This document shows, one piece after another, positions 25,291 through 34,827 of a DNA stretch of 64,000 nt. The stretch's first letter is position 1, and each line of letters starts with the position of its first letter. The notes below the pieces were generated by a model. It saw nothing but the letters and a program-made list of their open reading frames with translations, had not been told where the DNA came from and did not search any database. Source of the DNA: Daejeonia sp002484105 (GTDB lineage Bacteria; Bacteroidota; Bacteroidia; Flavobacteriales; Weeksellaceae); contig NZ_CP195105.1 in assembly GCF_051175565.1 (NCBI RefSeq), positions 496,001-560,000 of the forward strand. The letters are read 5' to 3'. Both the position numbers and the translations under genes were made by a program.

Positions 25291-25321
25291 CAAAAAAACC
25301 ATCGGTATTTCCGATGGTTTT
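25291..25321 (-). terminator. Terminator of clpC
   Basis: A perfect 10-bp stem AAACCATCGG/CCGATGGTTT with a TATTT loop, and a T-run of seven on the - strand. It begins 18 bases after the clpC stop codon. Confidence 0.85.
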
Positions 25322-25339
25322 CTGTATATAAACTGAGGT

Positions 25340-27868
25340 TTACTCTGTTTTTTCGGTCAGTTTTCCGGAATTGGTTTTTCCGGTGAGGCCGTCTTTAGCA
25401 TCATTCACTTCCAGAATTACGGTTTCTCCTTCCTGGAACTGTTTGTTCACCAGCATTTCCGCAAGGAGATCTTCGATATATTTCTGGATGGCGCGTTTCA
25501 GCGGTCGTGCACCGAAATCTTTGTCCCAGCCTTTTTCTGCAATAAAGTCTCTTGCATCGTCGGTCAGCTCCACATTATAGCCCAGTTTTTCGAGTCTGCT
25601 GTGCAGTTTGCCCAGTTCCAGATTGATAATTTTCCTGATATCCTCTTTCTGTAAAGAATTAAAGATGATGATGTCATCAATCCTGTTCAGAAATTCGGGA
25701 GAAAAGGCTTTTTTCAGGGCACTTTCTATGGTTGCTCTGGCGCGTGCATCTGTGCTGGATTTTTTTGCAGAAGTTCCGAATCCTACGCCATCTCCAAAAT
25801 CTTTCAGATCACGGGTGCCGATATTGGATGTCAGAATGATGATGGTATTTCTGAAGTCGATTTTTCTTCCTAAACTGTCGGTGACGTGGCCTTCATCCAG
25901 AATCTGCAGCAGAATGTTGAAGACATCAGGATGTGCTTTTTCGATTTCGTCAAGGAGGACTACCGCATATGGCTTTCTTCTGACGGCTTCTGTCAGTTGT
26001 CCGCCTTCTTCATAGCCTACATATCCCGGAGGCGCACCTACGAGTCTTGACACCGCGAATTTTTCCATGTATTCACTCATGTCAATTCGTATCAGGGCTT
26101 CATCGGAATCAAACAGTTCCCGGGCCATTACCTTGGCGAGTTCCGTTTTTCCGACTCCCGTGGTTCCAAGGAAGATAAAGGTGCCGATAGGGCGGTTTGG
26201 ATCTTTCAGTCCGGCACGGTTTCTCTGGATGGCTTTCACTACTTTTTTCACTGCATCTTCCTGGCCAATTACTTTGCCGTTCAGTTTTTCGTCCATCTGG
26301 GCGAGTTTGTCGAGCTCATTTTTGCCAACTTTGGTTACCGGCACACCACTCATCATCGAAACAACTTCGGCGACATTTTCTTCGGTAACGGTTTCTTTCT
26401 TTTCCTTAACATCTTTGTCCCATTCTTCCTGTGCTACAGCCAGCTCGCGCTGCAGTCTTTCTTCTTCGTCCTTCAGTTTGCGGGCTTCCAGGTAGTCCTG
26501 TGCTTTTACGGCTTTCTGTTTCAGTTCTTTGATTTCATCGATTTTTTTCTCATGTTCGATGATTTCGGTAGGAACTTTCATGTTTTTGATGTAGACACGT
26601 GAGCCTGCCTCATCCATGGCGTCAATGGCTTTGTCTGGCAGGAAACGGTCTGTGATGTATCTTGCAGTCAGGTTGACACAGGCCGTAATGGCTTCCGGTG
26701 TATAGATCACGTTGTGGTGGTCTTCATACTTGTCTTTAATCTGGTTTAGGATCTGGACGGTTTCTTCAATAGAAGTTGGCTCTACCATTACTTTCTGGAA
26801 ACGCCTTTCCAGAGCACCGTCTTTTTCAATATACTGGCGATATTCGTCCAGTGTTGTAGCGCCGATGCATTGGATTTCGCCTCTTGCGAGGGCAGGTTTG
26901 AACATGTTGGAAGCATCAAGACTTCCGGTGGAACTGCCTGCGCCTACTATTGTGTGCAACTCGTCAATAAAGAGGATGACGTCGCGGTTTTTTTCCAATT
27001 CGGTCATGATGGCTTTCATTCTTTCCTCAAACTGCCCACGGTATTTGGTTCCTGCAACAAGACTTGCAAGATCCAGGGTAATGACTCTTTTGTTGTAGAG
27101 AACACGGGAAACCTTTTTCTGGTGGATGCGCAGTGCAAGTCCTTCTGCAATGGCAGATTTGCCAACACCGGGCTCGCCGATCAGCAGCGGATTGTTTTTC
27201 TTCCTTCGGGAAAGGATTTGCGATACTCTTTCGATTTCTTTTTCACGGCCGATTACGGGATCCAGTTTGCCGTCCCGGGCCAGTGCAGTAAGGTCACGCC
27301 CAAAATTGTCAAGTGTCGGGGTTTTACTTTTCCCTGTGCCGACGTTTCCGGTGGGCTTCCTCATCTGGCTGTATTCTTCTCTTTCGTCATCATCATCATA
27401 GGCGCTCATCTTGGGAGAGGCCTGACCTGAATTTTTCAGCATGCGCTGATATTCTCTCGAAACTCTTTCGTAGTCTATATCATAGGCTTCCAGGATATTG
27501 GAGGTAGGATCTTCCTGTTTGTAAAGAATTCCCAGCAGTATATGTACTGTATTGACTTCCGGAGCCTGGTACTGTCTGCATTCCAGCTGGGCACGCTTCA
27601 CGGCCTGATCTGCCATTTTGGTAAAGGAAATACTGGGTTTCTCTTCACTGAAAGGGTTGATATTGGTAGCGTTAAGTGTTTCAATTTTTCTTCTGATCTG
27701 CGTCAGGTCGGCATTGAAATTCTCCAGGATTTCCCTGGCAGAATTATCTGTTTTTATAATGCCCAACAGCAGATGTTCGGTATTCAGGAATTCACTTTTC
27801 AGCCTTTTCGCTTCACTTTTGCTTTGTTTGAACACTTTGTTCAAGCCGTCTGAAAATTTATAATCCAT
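25340..27868 (-). CDS. clpC: ATP-dependent Clp protease ATP-binding subunit ClpC
   Basis: An 842-residue HSP100 class 1 unfoldase that feeds substrates to ClpP. The N-domain (about 1-145) holds the two Clp_N repeats, including LKSEFLNTEHLLLGI. AAA-1 has Walker A GEPGVGKSA (about 239-247) and ends before a UVR-type coiled segment (DEIKELKQKAVKAQDYLEAR), the ClpC hallmark that separates it from ClpB. AAA-2 has Walker A GTTGVGKTE (about 570-578), and the C-terminal ClpB_D2 small domain follows. The internal ATG (MDYKFSDG) is preferred; the 28 upstream codons would form an implausible hydrophobic leader. A TAACTTTG box (27923-27930, - strand) lies upstream. A terminator follows. Confidence 0.95.
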   Translation of the reverse strand: MDYKFSDGLNKVFKQSKSEAKRLKSEFLNTEHLLLGIIKTDNSAREILENFNADLTQIRRKIETLNATNINPFSEEKPSISFTKMADQAVKRAQLECRQYQAPEVNTVHILLGILYKQEDPTSNILEAYDIDYERVSREYQRMLKNSGQASPKMSAYDDDDEREEYSQMRKPTGNVGTGKSKTPTLDNFGRDLTALARDGKLDPVIGREKEIERVSQILSRRKKNNPLLIGEPGVGKSAIAEGLALRIHQKKVSRVLYNKRVITLDLASLVAGTKYRGQFEERMKAIMTELEKNRDVILFIDELHTIVGAGSSTGSLDASNMFKPALARGEIQCIGATTLDEYRQYIEKDGALERRFQKVMVEPTSIEETVQILNQIKDKYEDHHNVIYTPEAITACVNLTARYITDRFLPDKAIDAMDEAGSRVYIKNMKVPTEIIEHEKKIDEIKELKQKAVKAQDYLEARKLKDEEERLQRELAVAQEEWDKDVKEKKETVTEENVAEVVSMMSGVPVTKVGKNELDKLAQMDEKLNGKVIGQEDAVKKVVKAIQRNRAGLKDPNRPIGTFIFLGTTGVGKTELAKVMARELFDSDEALIRIDMSEYMEKFAVSRLVGAPPGYVGYEEGGQLTEAVRRKPYAVVLLDEIEKAHPDVFNILLQILDEGHVTDSLGRKIDFRNTIIILTSNIGTRDLKDFGDGVGFGTSAKKSSTDARARATIESALKKAFSPEFLNRIDDIIIFNSLQKEDIRKIINLELGKLHSRLEKLGYNVELTDDARDFIAEKGWDKDFGARPLKRAIQKYIEDLLAEMLVNKQFQEGETVILEVNDAKDGLTGKTNSGKLTEKTE

Positions 27869-28027
27869 AATAAATGTCTCAAATAAAATTAAAAATAGGG
27901 ATTTCGTCCCTGATAGGCAAATCAAAGTTACAAATACTTTACCAAATAGCAATCATGACTTTATGGCAGAAAATATATCTGAAGTCCCTTAAAAATGTAT
28001 AAATTTGTTGTCCTTTTTAATATTCAT

Positions 28028-28249
28028 ATGAGTACAGAATTAGCAACTTATATTGGCTATGCTGCTTCAGTCTTTGTTGTGGGTGGTTTCATTCTGAAAG
28101 ATCTCCGTAAAATCAGGTTGGTCAATCTGATTGGATGTATCTGTTTTGTGATTTATGGTATCTACAATACGCCGGTTCTTTGGCCGGTAATTATACCGAA
28201 CGGAATTCTGTGCCTGATCCAGTTATATCATTTATTCAAGAAAGAATAG
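28028..28249 (+). CDS. Small membrane protein, YgjV/SemiSWEET-like
   Basis: A 73-residue protein with three hydrophobic segments (about 5-22, 31-47 and 52-69) and a basic loop FILKDLRKIRLVN after the first. The size and the pattern resemble YgjV-like and SemiSWEET three-helix units, which dimerise to carry sugars, but I cannot confirm the family. An upstream ATG 11 codons before would add MYKFVVLFNIH; the internal ATG with STELA is preferred. The stop is followed after 3 bases by the GTG start of a glycosyltransferase, so the two are probably one transcript. A TAAATTTG box lies 20 bases before the start. Confidence 0.6.
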   Translation: MSTELATYIGYAASVFVVGGFILKDLRKIRLVNLIGCICFVIYGIYNTPVLWPVIIPNGILCLIQLYHLFKKE

Positions 28250-28252
28250 TAA

Positions 28253-29191
28253 GTGCCCTTTTTCAGTATCATTATCCCACTGTATAATAAGGAGTATTAC
28301 ATACGAAATACTTTGGAGTGCGTTCTGAATCAGACTTTTGGAGATTTTGAAATCGTCATTGTTAATGATGGCTCTACAGACAAAAGTGCAGAGGTCATAA
28401 AGGCCGTAAAAGATGAAAGAATCAGAGTGTTTCATCAGGAGAACCAAGGTGTTTCGGCTGCCCGGAACATGGGGATGCAAGTGGCGGATGGCGAATATTT
28501 CTGCTTTCTGGATGCAGATGACTATTGGTATCCCCATTTCCTGGAAATGTTTTATAAAATAATCCGGAAATACTATAAGTATAAGATTTTTTCGGCAGCA
28601 ATTGAACTGGAAGTTTTCGGCAAAATAATCCCTGCAAAATATACATTACACAATCTGGCGGAAGACAATATTTACATTGAAAATTACTTTAAAGCAAGTA
28701 TGGGATATTCTGTATTATGGACTTCTTCATCGGTTTTTCATAAATCGGTTTTTCATGTCTCAGGAGTTTTTGATACCACAATGAAAAGTGGAGAGGATAC
28801 CGATCTTTGGATCAGGGTAGGGGAATATTTTGATATTGTTTTCATAAATAAAATTCTTGCAAGATATGTTTGTGATCCTCAAAGTCTCTCCCGTAACAGA
28901 GATTATAAGAAAAGTAGTAAAATCAGATACGAAAAATATTATTCTATGGAGCAAGAATTTCCTGAAGTCAGGAAGTTTTTAGACCTGAACCGATATTCCG
29001 AAGTAATTACCCTTAAACTCTCAGGAAATTTTGCCGGAGCAAAAAATCTGAAGAAACAGATCAACTTTAGAAATCTCAGCAGTAAAAAGAAGTTTCTTAT
29101 CCATTGTCCGGTATTTATTTTGAAATTTCTAATATTTTTGCAACCACTTTTGATAAGACTTAAAATAAGAAAAACCTATTTTAATGGTTGA
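28253..29191 (+). CDS. Glycosyltransferase family 2 (surface polysaccharide)
   Basis: A 312-residue GT-A fold inverting glycosyltransferase with a GTG start. Landmarks are the N-terminal SIIIPLYNKEYYI, VNDGSTDKS (about 38-46), QGVSAARNMG (about 66-75) and the metal-binding DADD (about 88-91) that holds the nucleotide-sugar diphosphate. The C-terminal part (about 250-312) ends in a basic hydrophobic segment near LIFLQPLLIRLKIRK, perhaps a membrane-associating helix. Donor and acceptor are unknown. It follows a small membrane-protein gene by 3 bases and its 3' end overlaps the convergent GT4 gene by 11 bases. The gene is visibly AT-richer than clpC. Confidence 0.88.
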   Translation: MPFFSIIIPLYNKEYYIRNTLECVLNQTFGDFEIVIVNDGSTDKSAEVIKAVKDERIRVFHQENQGVSAARNMGMQVADGEYFCFLDADDYWYPHFLEMFYKIIRKYYKYKIFSAAIELEVFGKIIPAKYTLHNLAEDNIYIENYFKASMGYSVLWTSSSVFHKSVFHVSGVFDTTMKSGEDTDLWIRVGEYFDIVFINKILARYVCDPQSLSRNRDYKKSSKIRYEKYYSMEQEFPEVRKFLDLNRYSEVITLKLSGNFAGAKNLKKQINFRNLSSKKKFLIHCPVFILKFLIFLQPLLIRLKIRKTYFNG

Positions 29192-30284
29192 TTCCTAGAA
29201 AATCTTTCCATTGTTGAATCATTCGGTTTTGTGTAAATTTTTCAACCGATTTTTTACTGGCTGCTTTCAGTTTCTGATACAGCTTCTCATCTTCTGCAAG
29301 TCTTTCCATTGCTTTTATGAAGGCTTCTTTATCCTGATTCTTTATCAATAATCCGTTCTCCTCATTGATAATGATTTCACGTGGGCCAGATTCGCAATCG
29401 TAGGATACTACCGGTGTTCCAAGCATTAGGGACTCAATCAAAACAACGCCTAAACCTTCATATTTACTTGTGAGAGTTGTAAATTTTGCTTTTGAAAAGT
29501 AAGCATAAGGATTGGTTAAATATCCCATGAAAATAACTTTATCATCGATTTGTAAATCTTCAGCGAGATTTTCCATCTGCTTTTTTCTTTCGCCCGAACC
29601 GATAATCATTAATTTATAGTTTTTTGCCGGCAACTTGCTTTTGGCAAAACATTCAAGAAGCACATCAATTTGCTTTACATTGGTGTTGTCAATTCTTGCC
29701 ACAGCAAGTATAAAAGGATCATGCAATTCTGAAATACAACTATCTGTATCAGCGTGCACAGTAACAAAATTATAAATTGTTTTGGTTTTCAGACTCGGAA
29801 AAATTTGGTTAATTTTTTCTTCAATACCTTTTGAAACGCATACAAAAGTTCTTTTTCTGAAAATAAGAGCATTTGTCAGTTTTTTGGAAAACAGATAGTT
29901 CCCTATTTTTGAACTGTGGATATAATTAATAACGTTTTCTTGTCTATAAATCCAGTGTTGCCAGAAAAATTCAGATATCGGATTAAGCCTGTAGCGGTGG
30001 TCGATAATGAAATCAAAATGATTTTCTCTGATTGATTTCATGATTTCCTGATATTTCCTGATTTTTGCAATGCCTTTATGTTTCTCAATATCAAACTGAT
30101 GCAAGGTTCCGGAGAAGGAGTAGTCTGTTTCTGAACGTATGATATAGATATGCACGTCCATCCCCATTTCGGTGAACAGGTACGAATAATTGGAAACTAC
30201 CCTTTCAATCCCTCCTATGGACAGTGAGTAACATATCAGTGCTATTTTAGTTTTTTTTTCTATATTTTTGCTATTCTTTATCAT
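29181..30284 (-). CDS. Glycosyltransferase family 4
   Basis: A 367-residue retaining GT-B glycosyltransferase. The N-domain shows SLSIGGIERVVSNYSYLF (about 17-34), the acceptor-side glycine motif. The C-domain has IGSGERKKQMENLA (about 226-239), the nucleotide-binding FMGYLTNPYAYFSKA, and the ESLMLGTPVVSYDCESGPREII stretch with the EX7E-type Glu pair. It transfers a nucleotide-activated sugar to a polysaccharide or lipid-linked intermediate at the inner face of the membrane. Its start codon interleaves with that of the divergent GT2 gene (CATG shared), so no intergenic space exists on that side. Confidence 0.88.
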   Translation of the reverse strand: MIKNSKNIEKKTKIALICYSLSIGGIERVVSNYSYLFTEMGMDVHIYIIRSETDYSFSGTLHQFDIEKHKGIAKIRKYQEIMKSIRENHFDFIIDHRYRLNPISEFFWQHWIYRQENVINYIHSSKIGNYLFSKKLTNALIFRKRTFVCVSKGIEEKINQIFPSLKTKTIYNFVTVHADTDSCISELHDPFILAVARIDNTNVKQIDVLLECFAKSKLPAKNYKLMIIGSGERKKQMENLAEDLQIDDKVIFMGYLTNPYAYFSKAKFTTLTSKYEGLGVVLIESLMLGTPVVSYDCESGPREIIINEENGLLIKNQDKEAFIKAMERLAEDEKLYQKLKAASKKSVEKFTQNRMIQQWKDFLGINH

Positions 30285-31182
30285 GATGTCTGCCGAAAAA
30301 TTACCCTTAGTTACGGTTGTCTGTAATTGCTATAATCACGAAAAATATCTTGAAGAAGCATTGAATTCTGTGCTTAACCAATCCTATACAAATATAGAGT
30401 TAATTGTTGTGAATAACAGCAGTCGGGATAATTCAGAGACCGTTATCAGAAGTTTTATCAAGCGGCACCCTTCTGTAAAATTCATCAATCTGTCTGAAAA
30501 TAGAAGCCATAATGTAGCTTTTAATCTTGCTTTTAAAGAATCGAATGGCGAATATCTGGTTGATCTTTCCGGTGATGACAGACTGCTTCCGGATTGTATA
30601 GAGAAGCAGGTAGCTTTTTTCCAGGAGCAGGATGAAGAAACAGGACTTATTTTCGGAAATGCCAAAATCATAGATGAAAGCGGCAATTTTTTGTCAGATT
30701 ATTTTGCAGTAGATGATAATAACCAGGTTTTAGACAAAAGACTTTTTAATACGACGTACCAACAAATTCTGGCTGGTGGTTTGTGCATGTGTTCGGTTTC
30801 CGGAATGATGAAACGCCGACAGTTTGAAATCCTGCAAGGCTATAATGAAAATCTTTTTTTTGAGGATCTGGATTATTGGCTTCGACTTTCTTATCGCTTT
30901 CGCATTGCTTTCTCGGATGATTTTCTGGTTGAAAAAAGAGAACTGGATAATTCTCTAGGAAATCAGTTTTATAAAAAAAACGGTTATGCAAAAAAAATTA
31001 ACAACTCAAAAATTTTAATATACAAAGAAGCCATCAAAAGAAACAGCAGCCAGGAAAATAAATGTCTGCTGAAGCGCATTCATTGCGGCATGGTAAAAAG
31101 TTTCGAGAACAGAAATTTTCCAGATTTATTACGTTTCTCCATCTTGGAAATCTGGTGCAGAATGAGGATTTATTTCAGGTAA
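30283..31182 (+). CDS. Glycosyltransferase family 2
   Basis: A GT-A family 2 enzyme of about 299 residues. Landmarks are PLVTVVCNCYNHEKYLEEAL at the N-terminus, VNNSSRDNSE in the place of the usual NDGSTD, and LSGDDR as the DXD-like metal motif (about 94-99). FEDLDYWLRLSYRFRIAF (about 194-211) is the ED motif with the catalytic base. The start is one of two adjacent ATGs (30283 or 30286); an ATG further upstream would run into the divergent gene. The last 13 bases overlap the convergent FdtA-type gene. A TATTTTTG box (30263-30270) sits 12 bases upstream, inside the divergent reading frame. Confidence 0.87.
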   Translation: MMSAEKLPLVTVVCNCYNHEKYLEEALNSVLNQSYTNIELIVVNNSSRDNSETVIRSFIKRHPSVKFINLSENRSHNVAFNLAFKESNGEYLVDLSGDDRLLPDCIEKQVAFFQEQDEETGLIFGNAKIIDESGNFLSDYFAVDDNNQVLDKRLFNTTYQQILAGGLCMCSVSGMMKRRQFEILQGYNENLFFEDLDYWLRLSYRFRIAFSDDFLVEKRELDNSLGNQFYKKNGYAKKINNSKILIYKEAIKRNSSQENKCLLKRIHCGMVKSFENRNFPDLLRFSILEIWCRMRIYFR

Positions 31183-31562
31183 GCGAGAAAATCATCATAA
31201 TTTCGGATATAGTCCTGTTCATCAAATTCTCCGGAAGAAACGACCAGGCAAACCGCTCCGGAAGAGAAATTCCTGAGTTCCCTCCATGTTTTTGTGGAGA
31301 CATAGAGCCCGGAATTTGGTCTGTTGAGTGAAAACACCTTTTCTTCCGTGCCATCATTCAGAATTACATCAAAACTTCCGGATACCGCAATGATAAATTC
31401 TTCCTGAATTTTATGTGCATGGCCTCCTCTTTCTGCTCCGCTGGGTACATCGTACAGATAATAGACTCTTTTTATCGGAAAAGGGACAACATTCTTTTCT
31501 ATAACGGATAGATTTCCTCTTGGATCTTCAATTTTCAGGATATTTAAAATAGCCGATTTCAT
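31170..31562 (-). CDS. FdtA/QdtA/WxcM-type cupin, dTDP-4-oxo-6-deoxyglucose ketoisomerase
   Basis: A 130-residue single-cupin sugar 3,4-ketoisomerase. Members convert dTDP-4-keto-6-deoxyglucose to the 3-keto sugar with galacto (FdtA) or gluco (QdtA, TylM3) configuration. The active-site RGGHAH segment is at 45-50, with His48 and His50 corresponding to the catalytic histidine pair, followed by the EEFIIAVSGSFDV cupin strand and WRELRNFS. The sequence does not let me tell Fuc3N from Qui3N stereochemistry. It is the last gene of a five-gene run whose preceding gene overlaps it by 4 bases, and the matching 3-aminotransferase lies in the same run. Confidence 0.85.
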   Translation of the reverse strand: MKSAILNILKIEDPRGNLSVIEKNVVPFPIKRVYYLYDVPSGAERGGHAHKIQEEFIIAVSGSFDVILNDGTEEKVFSLNRPNSGLYVSTKTWRELRNFSSGAVCLVVSSGEFDEQDYIRNYDDFLAYLK

Positions 31563-32293
31563 AATTTCAAATAATTTTCTAAAGCAACCTTTTCGCCTTC
31601 CCAGTCTCTGGCAACATTATTTTTTATGAGTCTGGAAGGAATACCTCCCAGAAGAATCTTTTCGCCAAAGGCAGTATAATCTTTATTTGCTAACGAACAC
31701 GAGGCGATTGTTGCATAATCCGGTGTTTGGGTTTTGCCTAAAATGGTTACTCTTGTACCAATAAAATTATAATTTCCTATGGTGATTTCAAAAGACTTCG
31801 GGAAAATTTCTCCACTTTGTGTGTTTTTCATATTATGAAAATTGGAATCGGAAATATATGTTTCCGATCCCATACGGCAAAATTTTCCAAACGTTATCTT
31901 TTTGGTGCAGATAAGCGTAGAATCGTTTCCGATAGATGTCATATCTCCTACAGTGCATATTGCATTTTTGCCAATATACAATTTAAAATCTAATCCGAAC
32001 TGTGCCCTGCCCTGGAGTATGAGTTCGCCGGAGATCTGCAGCTCAGCAACGCCTTTTTCCTTTTTAAACATCTGATATCGTTGCCCGATTCCTATTCTTC
32101 CGAAATCCGGCTGCCCGTCCAAAACGATTTTTCCATCCATATTTCCAAAAGCGCATTTCCCGAAAATAATGATCGGGAACTTCAAAGCATCTTTCAACGG
32201 AAAGAACCTGAAATTTAATAATATGGTTTTTATCCAGTTGATTTGGATGTACAGCCGGATTTTAGCTTTTACTTTATGATATATTTTTCTCAT
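31559..32293 (-). CDS. Left-handed beta-helix (hexapeptide) acyltransferase
   Basis: A 244-residue protein whose middle (about 55-215) has the spaced Ile/Val/Leu-Gly pattern of hexapeptide repeat transferases, ending with TIASCSLANKD and GIPSRLIKNN, the usual exit of the coil. About 40 basic residues precede the helix. In a cluster with a ketoisomerase and a 3-aminotransferase, the natural guess is the dTDP-3-amino sugar N-acetyltransferase (FdtC/QdtC role), but O-acetylation of the glycan is equally possible. The ATG sharing ATGA with the wzx stop (TCAT on the + strand) is preferred over one 9 bases upstream. It overlaps fdtA-like by 4 bases. Confidence 0.75.
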   Translation of the reverse strand: MRKIYHKVKAKIRLYIQINWIKTILLNFRFFPLKDALKFPIIIFGKCAFGNMDGKIVLDGQPDFGRIGIGQRYQMFKKEKGVAELQISGELILQGRAQFGLDFKLYIGKNAICTVGDMTSIGNDSTLICTKKITFGKFCRMGSETYISDSNFHNMKNTQSGEIFPKSFEITIGNYNFIGTRVTILGKTQTPDYATIASCSLANKDYTAFGEKILLGGIPSRLIKNNVARDWEGEKVALENYLKL

Positions 32294-33729
32294 TTTATCC
32301 ATCCGAATATTGAGTTCAAATGCCTGAAGGACCAGACAGAAGCAGCCAGCGTAATCAGTGTAACGACTCCTTTTCTTATCCAAAAATCCTGCACTGCAAA
32401 ATTGATGAGTACACAAAATATGATAACCAAACAGCAGGGAATATACATTTTAATAATTTTATTATCTATTCTTACACCCAGTTTTCTGTAAGTAATCCAA
32501 TAGTTTCCCAGCAGATGAACAAAAAAATATAGGCTGGAAGCAATGGCTATGCCCCGTATTCCGTCCATGTAAAATCCCAAAACGTGAACAACCAAAAACA
32601 GCGTGTTATAAATAAGTGCGTTGCCAAGAATCATACGACGACTGCCCTTCGCTAAAATAACAAATCCTACCGTCCAGGAAAATAGTTTAAAGAATACGCC
32701 CAACATGGCAAATTGCAGATAAATTTCTGTTTCCAAAAAATTCGCGCTATATAAAAGAATAATGACAAGATGTGAAAGCAATAGCAACAAAAGCAATATC
32801 GGAAAAAGAATAATTAATCCTATATACAACTGATAATTAACTTCCTGGTTGAGGCTTTTATGGTTTTTGGCATCTATTTTAGAAATTCTTGGAAAATAGT
32901 CTACACTCATTGCTGTGAAAATTATTGCCACATACGTATTGAGAATCGTAAATCCCGAGACGTAAAAACCCAATATTTTTAAATCGCCGTAATTGCTGAT
33001 GAACATTTGCAAAATGTATGCAGAAAGAAGCGTGAGAAATCCGCTGAGGTTAAAGAAAAAACCATCGCCAACAATTTTTTGTGATACTGCTTTAAACTCC
33101 TTTTGTGATACCTTTTTTTTCTTTATTTTCAGGGACTTATAATATAGATAAAAAACGAGAACTTCAATAAATCCGATACAAACCAGATTGTAAATAATAC
33201 CTTTGATTTGAAAAAAATAGTATAAAGGTACGGTAACCAGAATGCCTGAGACATTGGCGATAATATTGGCATTTGCCAGTTTTTTCAGTTGATCGGTCCC
33301 TTGCAGGATACCGGCATAAATATTCGTCATCTGTTTGAAAAACACCGAAACAGACAACAACCGGAATGCCCATGTATAATCTATATTTCCAAAAGTAGTC
33401 TCCGAGAGTTGAGACGCAAAAGCAAAGCAGAAAAAAGCACTGGCAAAACCAATAATAAGCGACAAAAAATTGATGACCCCAAACATCTTAGGCAGTGAAC
33501 TTTCTGAAGCTCCGGAAATATGCTTGGTAATGCTTGTAGGAAGCCCCAGGTTAAGAGAACCAACAATAAGGTTAAAAGCAGAAAGAATCATTCCTAAAAA
33601 ACCCACGCCCTGCGTTCCTAACCAAACGGCAGCAATCTTTGACCGAAAAATACCCGTAGCCAAACCGATAAACTGCACGCCGCCAAATGCCGACATATTA
33701 TTTATGATATTTCTCTTTTTTAAACTCAC
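32290..33729 (-). CDS. wzx: Wzx-type oligosaccharide flippase
   Basis: A 479-residue polytopic membrane protein of the MOP superfamily (polysaccharide biosynthesis protein, RfbX/Wzx). The N-terminus LKKRNIINNMSAFGGVQFIGLATGI leads into about 12-14 hydrophobic segments spread to the C-terminus. It moves undecaprenyl-linked repeat units across the inner membrane. The start is immediately after the DegT aminotransferase stop (no gap), and the stop overlaps the next gene by 4 bases, so the flippase is embedded in the sugar operon. Substrate cannot be read from the sequence. No Wzy polymerase is visible in the window. Confidence 0.87.
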   Translation of the reverse strand: MSLKKRNIINNMSAFGGVQFIGLATGIFRSKIAAVWLGTQGVGFLGMILSAFNLIVGSLNLGLPTSITKHISGASESSLPKMFGVINFLSLIIGFASAFFCFAFASQLSETTFGNIDYTWAFRLLSVSVFFKQMTNIYAGILQGTDQLKKLANANIIANVSGILVTVPLYYFFQIKGIIYNLVCIGFIEVLVFYLYYKSLKIKKKKVSQKEFKAVSQKIVGDGFFFNLSGFLTLLSAYILQMFISNYGDLKILGFYVSGFTILNTYVAIIFTAMSVDYFPRISKIDAKNHKSLNQEVNYQLYIGLIILFPILLLLLLLSHLVIILLYSANFLETEIYLQFAMLGVFFKLFSWTVGFVILAKGSRRMILGNALIYNTLFLVVHVLGFYMDGIRGIAIASSLYFFVHLLGNYWITYRKLGVRIDNKIIKMYIPCCLVIIFCVLINFAVQDFWIRKGVVTLITLAASVWSFRHLNSIFGWIK

Positions 33730-34827
33730 TTAATAGTTATTAATCACATTGATTATGAAAGAGATTTCCTCATTAGCAAGCATCTGATGGCAGGGGAGAC
33801 TGATGATATCTTTGTGGATCATTTCGGTTATGGGAAAATCGAGCAACGAAAATTCTTTCATAGCTTCCTGTCTGTGTGGTGGGATCGGATAGTGAATTAT
33901 TGTCTGTATTCCTTTTTCTGAAAGATAATTTTGAAAATCACTGCGGTTTTTTACGCGGATTGCAAAAATATGAAAATTGTGATTTTCGCTGAAATCCCAG
34001 TCAGGTAGTATAATTTTTTCATTGTTAATTTCGGTGATGAATCTTTTTGCAGTTGCTCTTCTCCGGGCATTGTCTGTGTCCAGATTTTTCAGTTTTTCAT
34101 TGAGAATAGCAGCCTGAATTTCATCTAATCTGGAATTCATTCCTTTGTAAGTATTATGATATTTCTTTGCCGATCCATAATTTCTAAGTGCAGCGATGCA
34201 TTTTGCCAATTCCGGATCATCGGTTGTAACCGCTCCGCCATCCCCAATACAGCCAAGATTTTTTCCGGGATAAAAACTGAAACCAGCAGCATGGCCAATG
34301 GCACCTGCTTTTTTGTCCTGATCCTTTGCACCATGTGCCTGTGCTGCATCTTCTATCAGAAGGATTCCGTTTTCGTCTGCAAATTTCCGAAGATTTTTTC
34401 CATCTGTAATCTGCCCATAAAGATGAACCGCTAAAATCCCCTTCGTTTCGCAATCAATAGAATTTTTTACAGAATCAAGGTCAAGATTATAATTTTGCAA
34501 ATTAGTGTCCACCAGTTTTGGTTTCAGTCCCGCTATCATAATTGCCAGAATACTTGCAATATAAGTGTTTGCCGGGACCAGAATTTTGTCGCCTTTTTTT
34601 AGTTTCCCCAATGCAATATATGCCTTGAAAATAAGAATCAAAGCATCTAATCCGTTTCCAACTCCAACGGCGTATTTTGTTCCGCAATATTCCGCAAAAT
34701 TTTTTTCAAAATTTTCAACTTCTTTTCCCAAAATATACCAGCCGCTCTCAAGAATTTTTTGGGATATGGCGGGGATAATTTCTTCGTAAGGTTGATTAAT
34801 TTTCTTTAAATCTAAATACGGGATCAT
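33730..34827 (-). CDS. DegT/DnrJ/EryC1/StrS sugar 3-aminotransferase
   Basis: A 365-residue PLP-dependent sugar aminotransferase (fold type I). The catalytic lysine is Lys189 in FSFYPGKNLG, the cofactor aspartate is Asp160 in IEDAAQAHGA, and GNGLDALILIF (about 58-68) is the phosphate loop. The AMG motif typical of the 3-aminotransferases FdtB, QdtB and TylB (YPGKNLGCIGDGGAVTT) is clear. Together with the downstream ketoisomerase, the likely product is dTDP-3-amino-3,6-dideoxyhexose. It overlaps the upstream acyltransferase gene by 4 bases, and the next gene (wzx) starts directly after its stop. Confidence 0.9.
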   Translation of the reverse strand: MIPYLDLKKINQPYEEIIPAISQKILESGWYILGKEVENFEKNFAEYCGTKYAVGVGNGLDALILIFKAYIALGKLKKGDKILVPANTYIASILAIMIAGLKPKLVDTNLQNYNLDLDSVKNSIDCETKGILAVHLYGQITDGKNLRKFADENGILLIEDAAQAHGAKDQDKKAGAIGHAAGFSFYPGKNLGCIGDGGAVTTDDPELAKCIAALRNYGSAKKYHNTYKGMNSRLDEIQAAILNEKLKNLDTDNARRRATAKRFITEINNEKIILPDWDFSENHNFHIFAIRVKNRSDFQNYLSEKGIQTIIHYPIPPHRQEAMKEFSLLDFPITEMIHKDIISLPCHQMLANEEISFIINVINNY

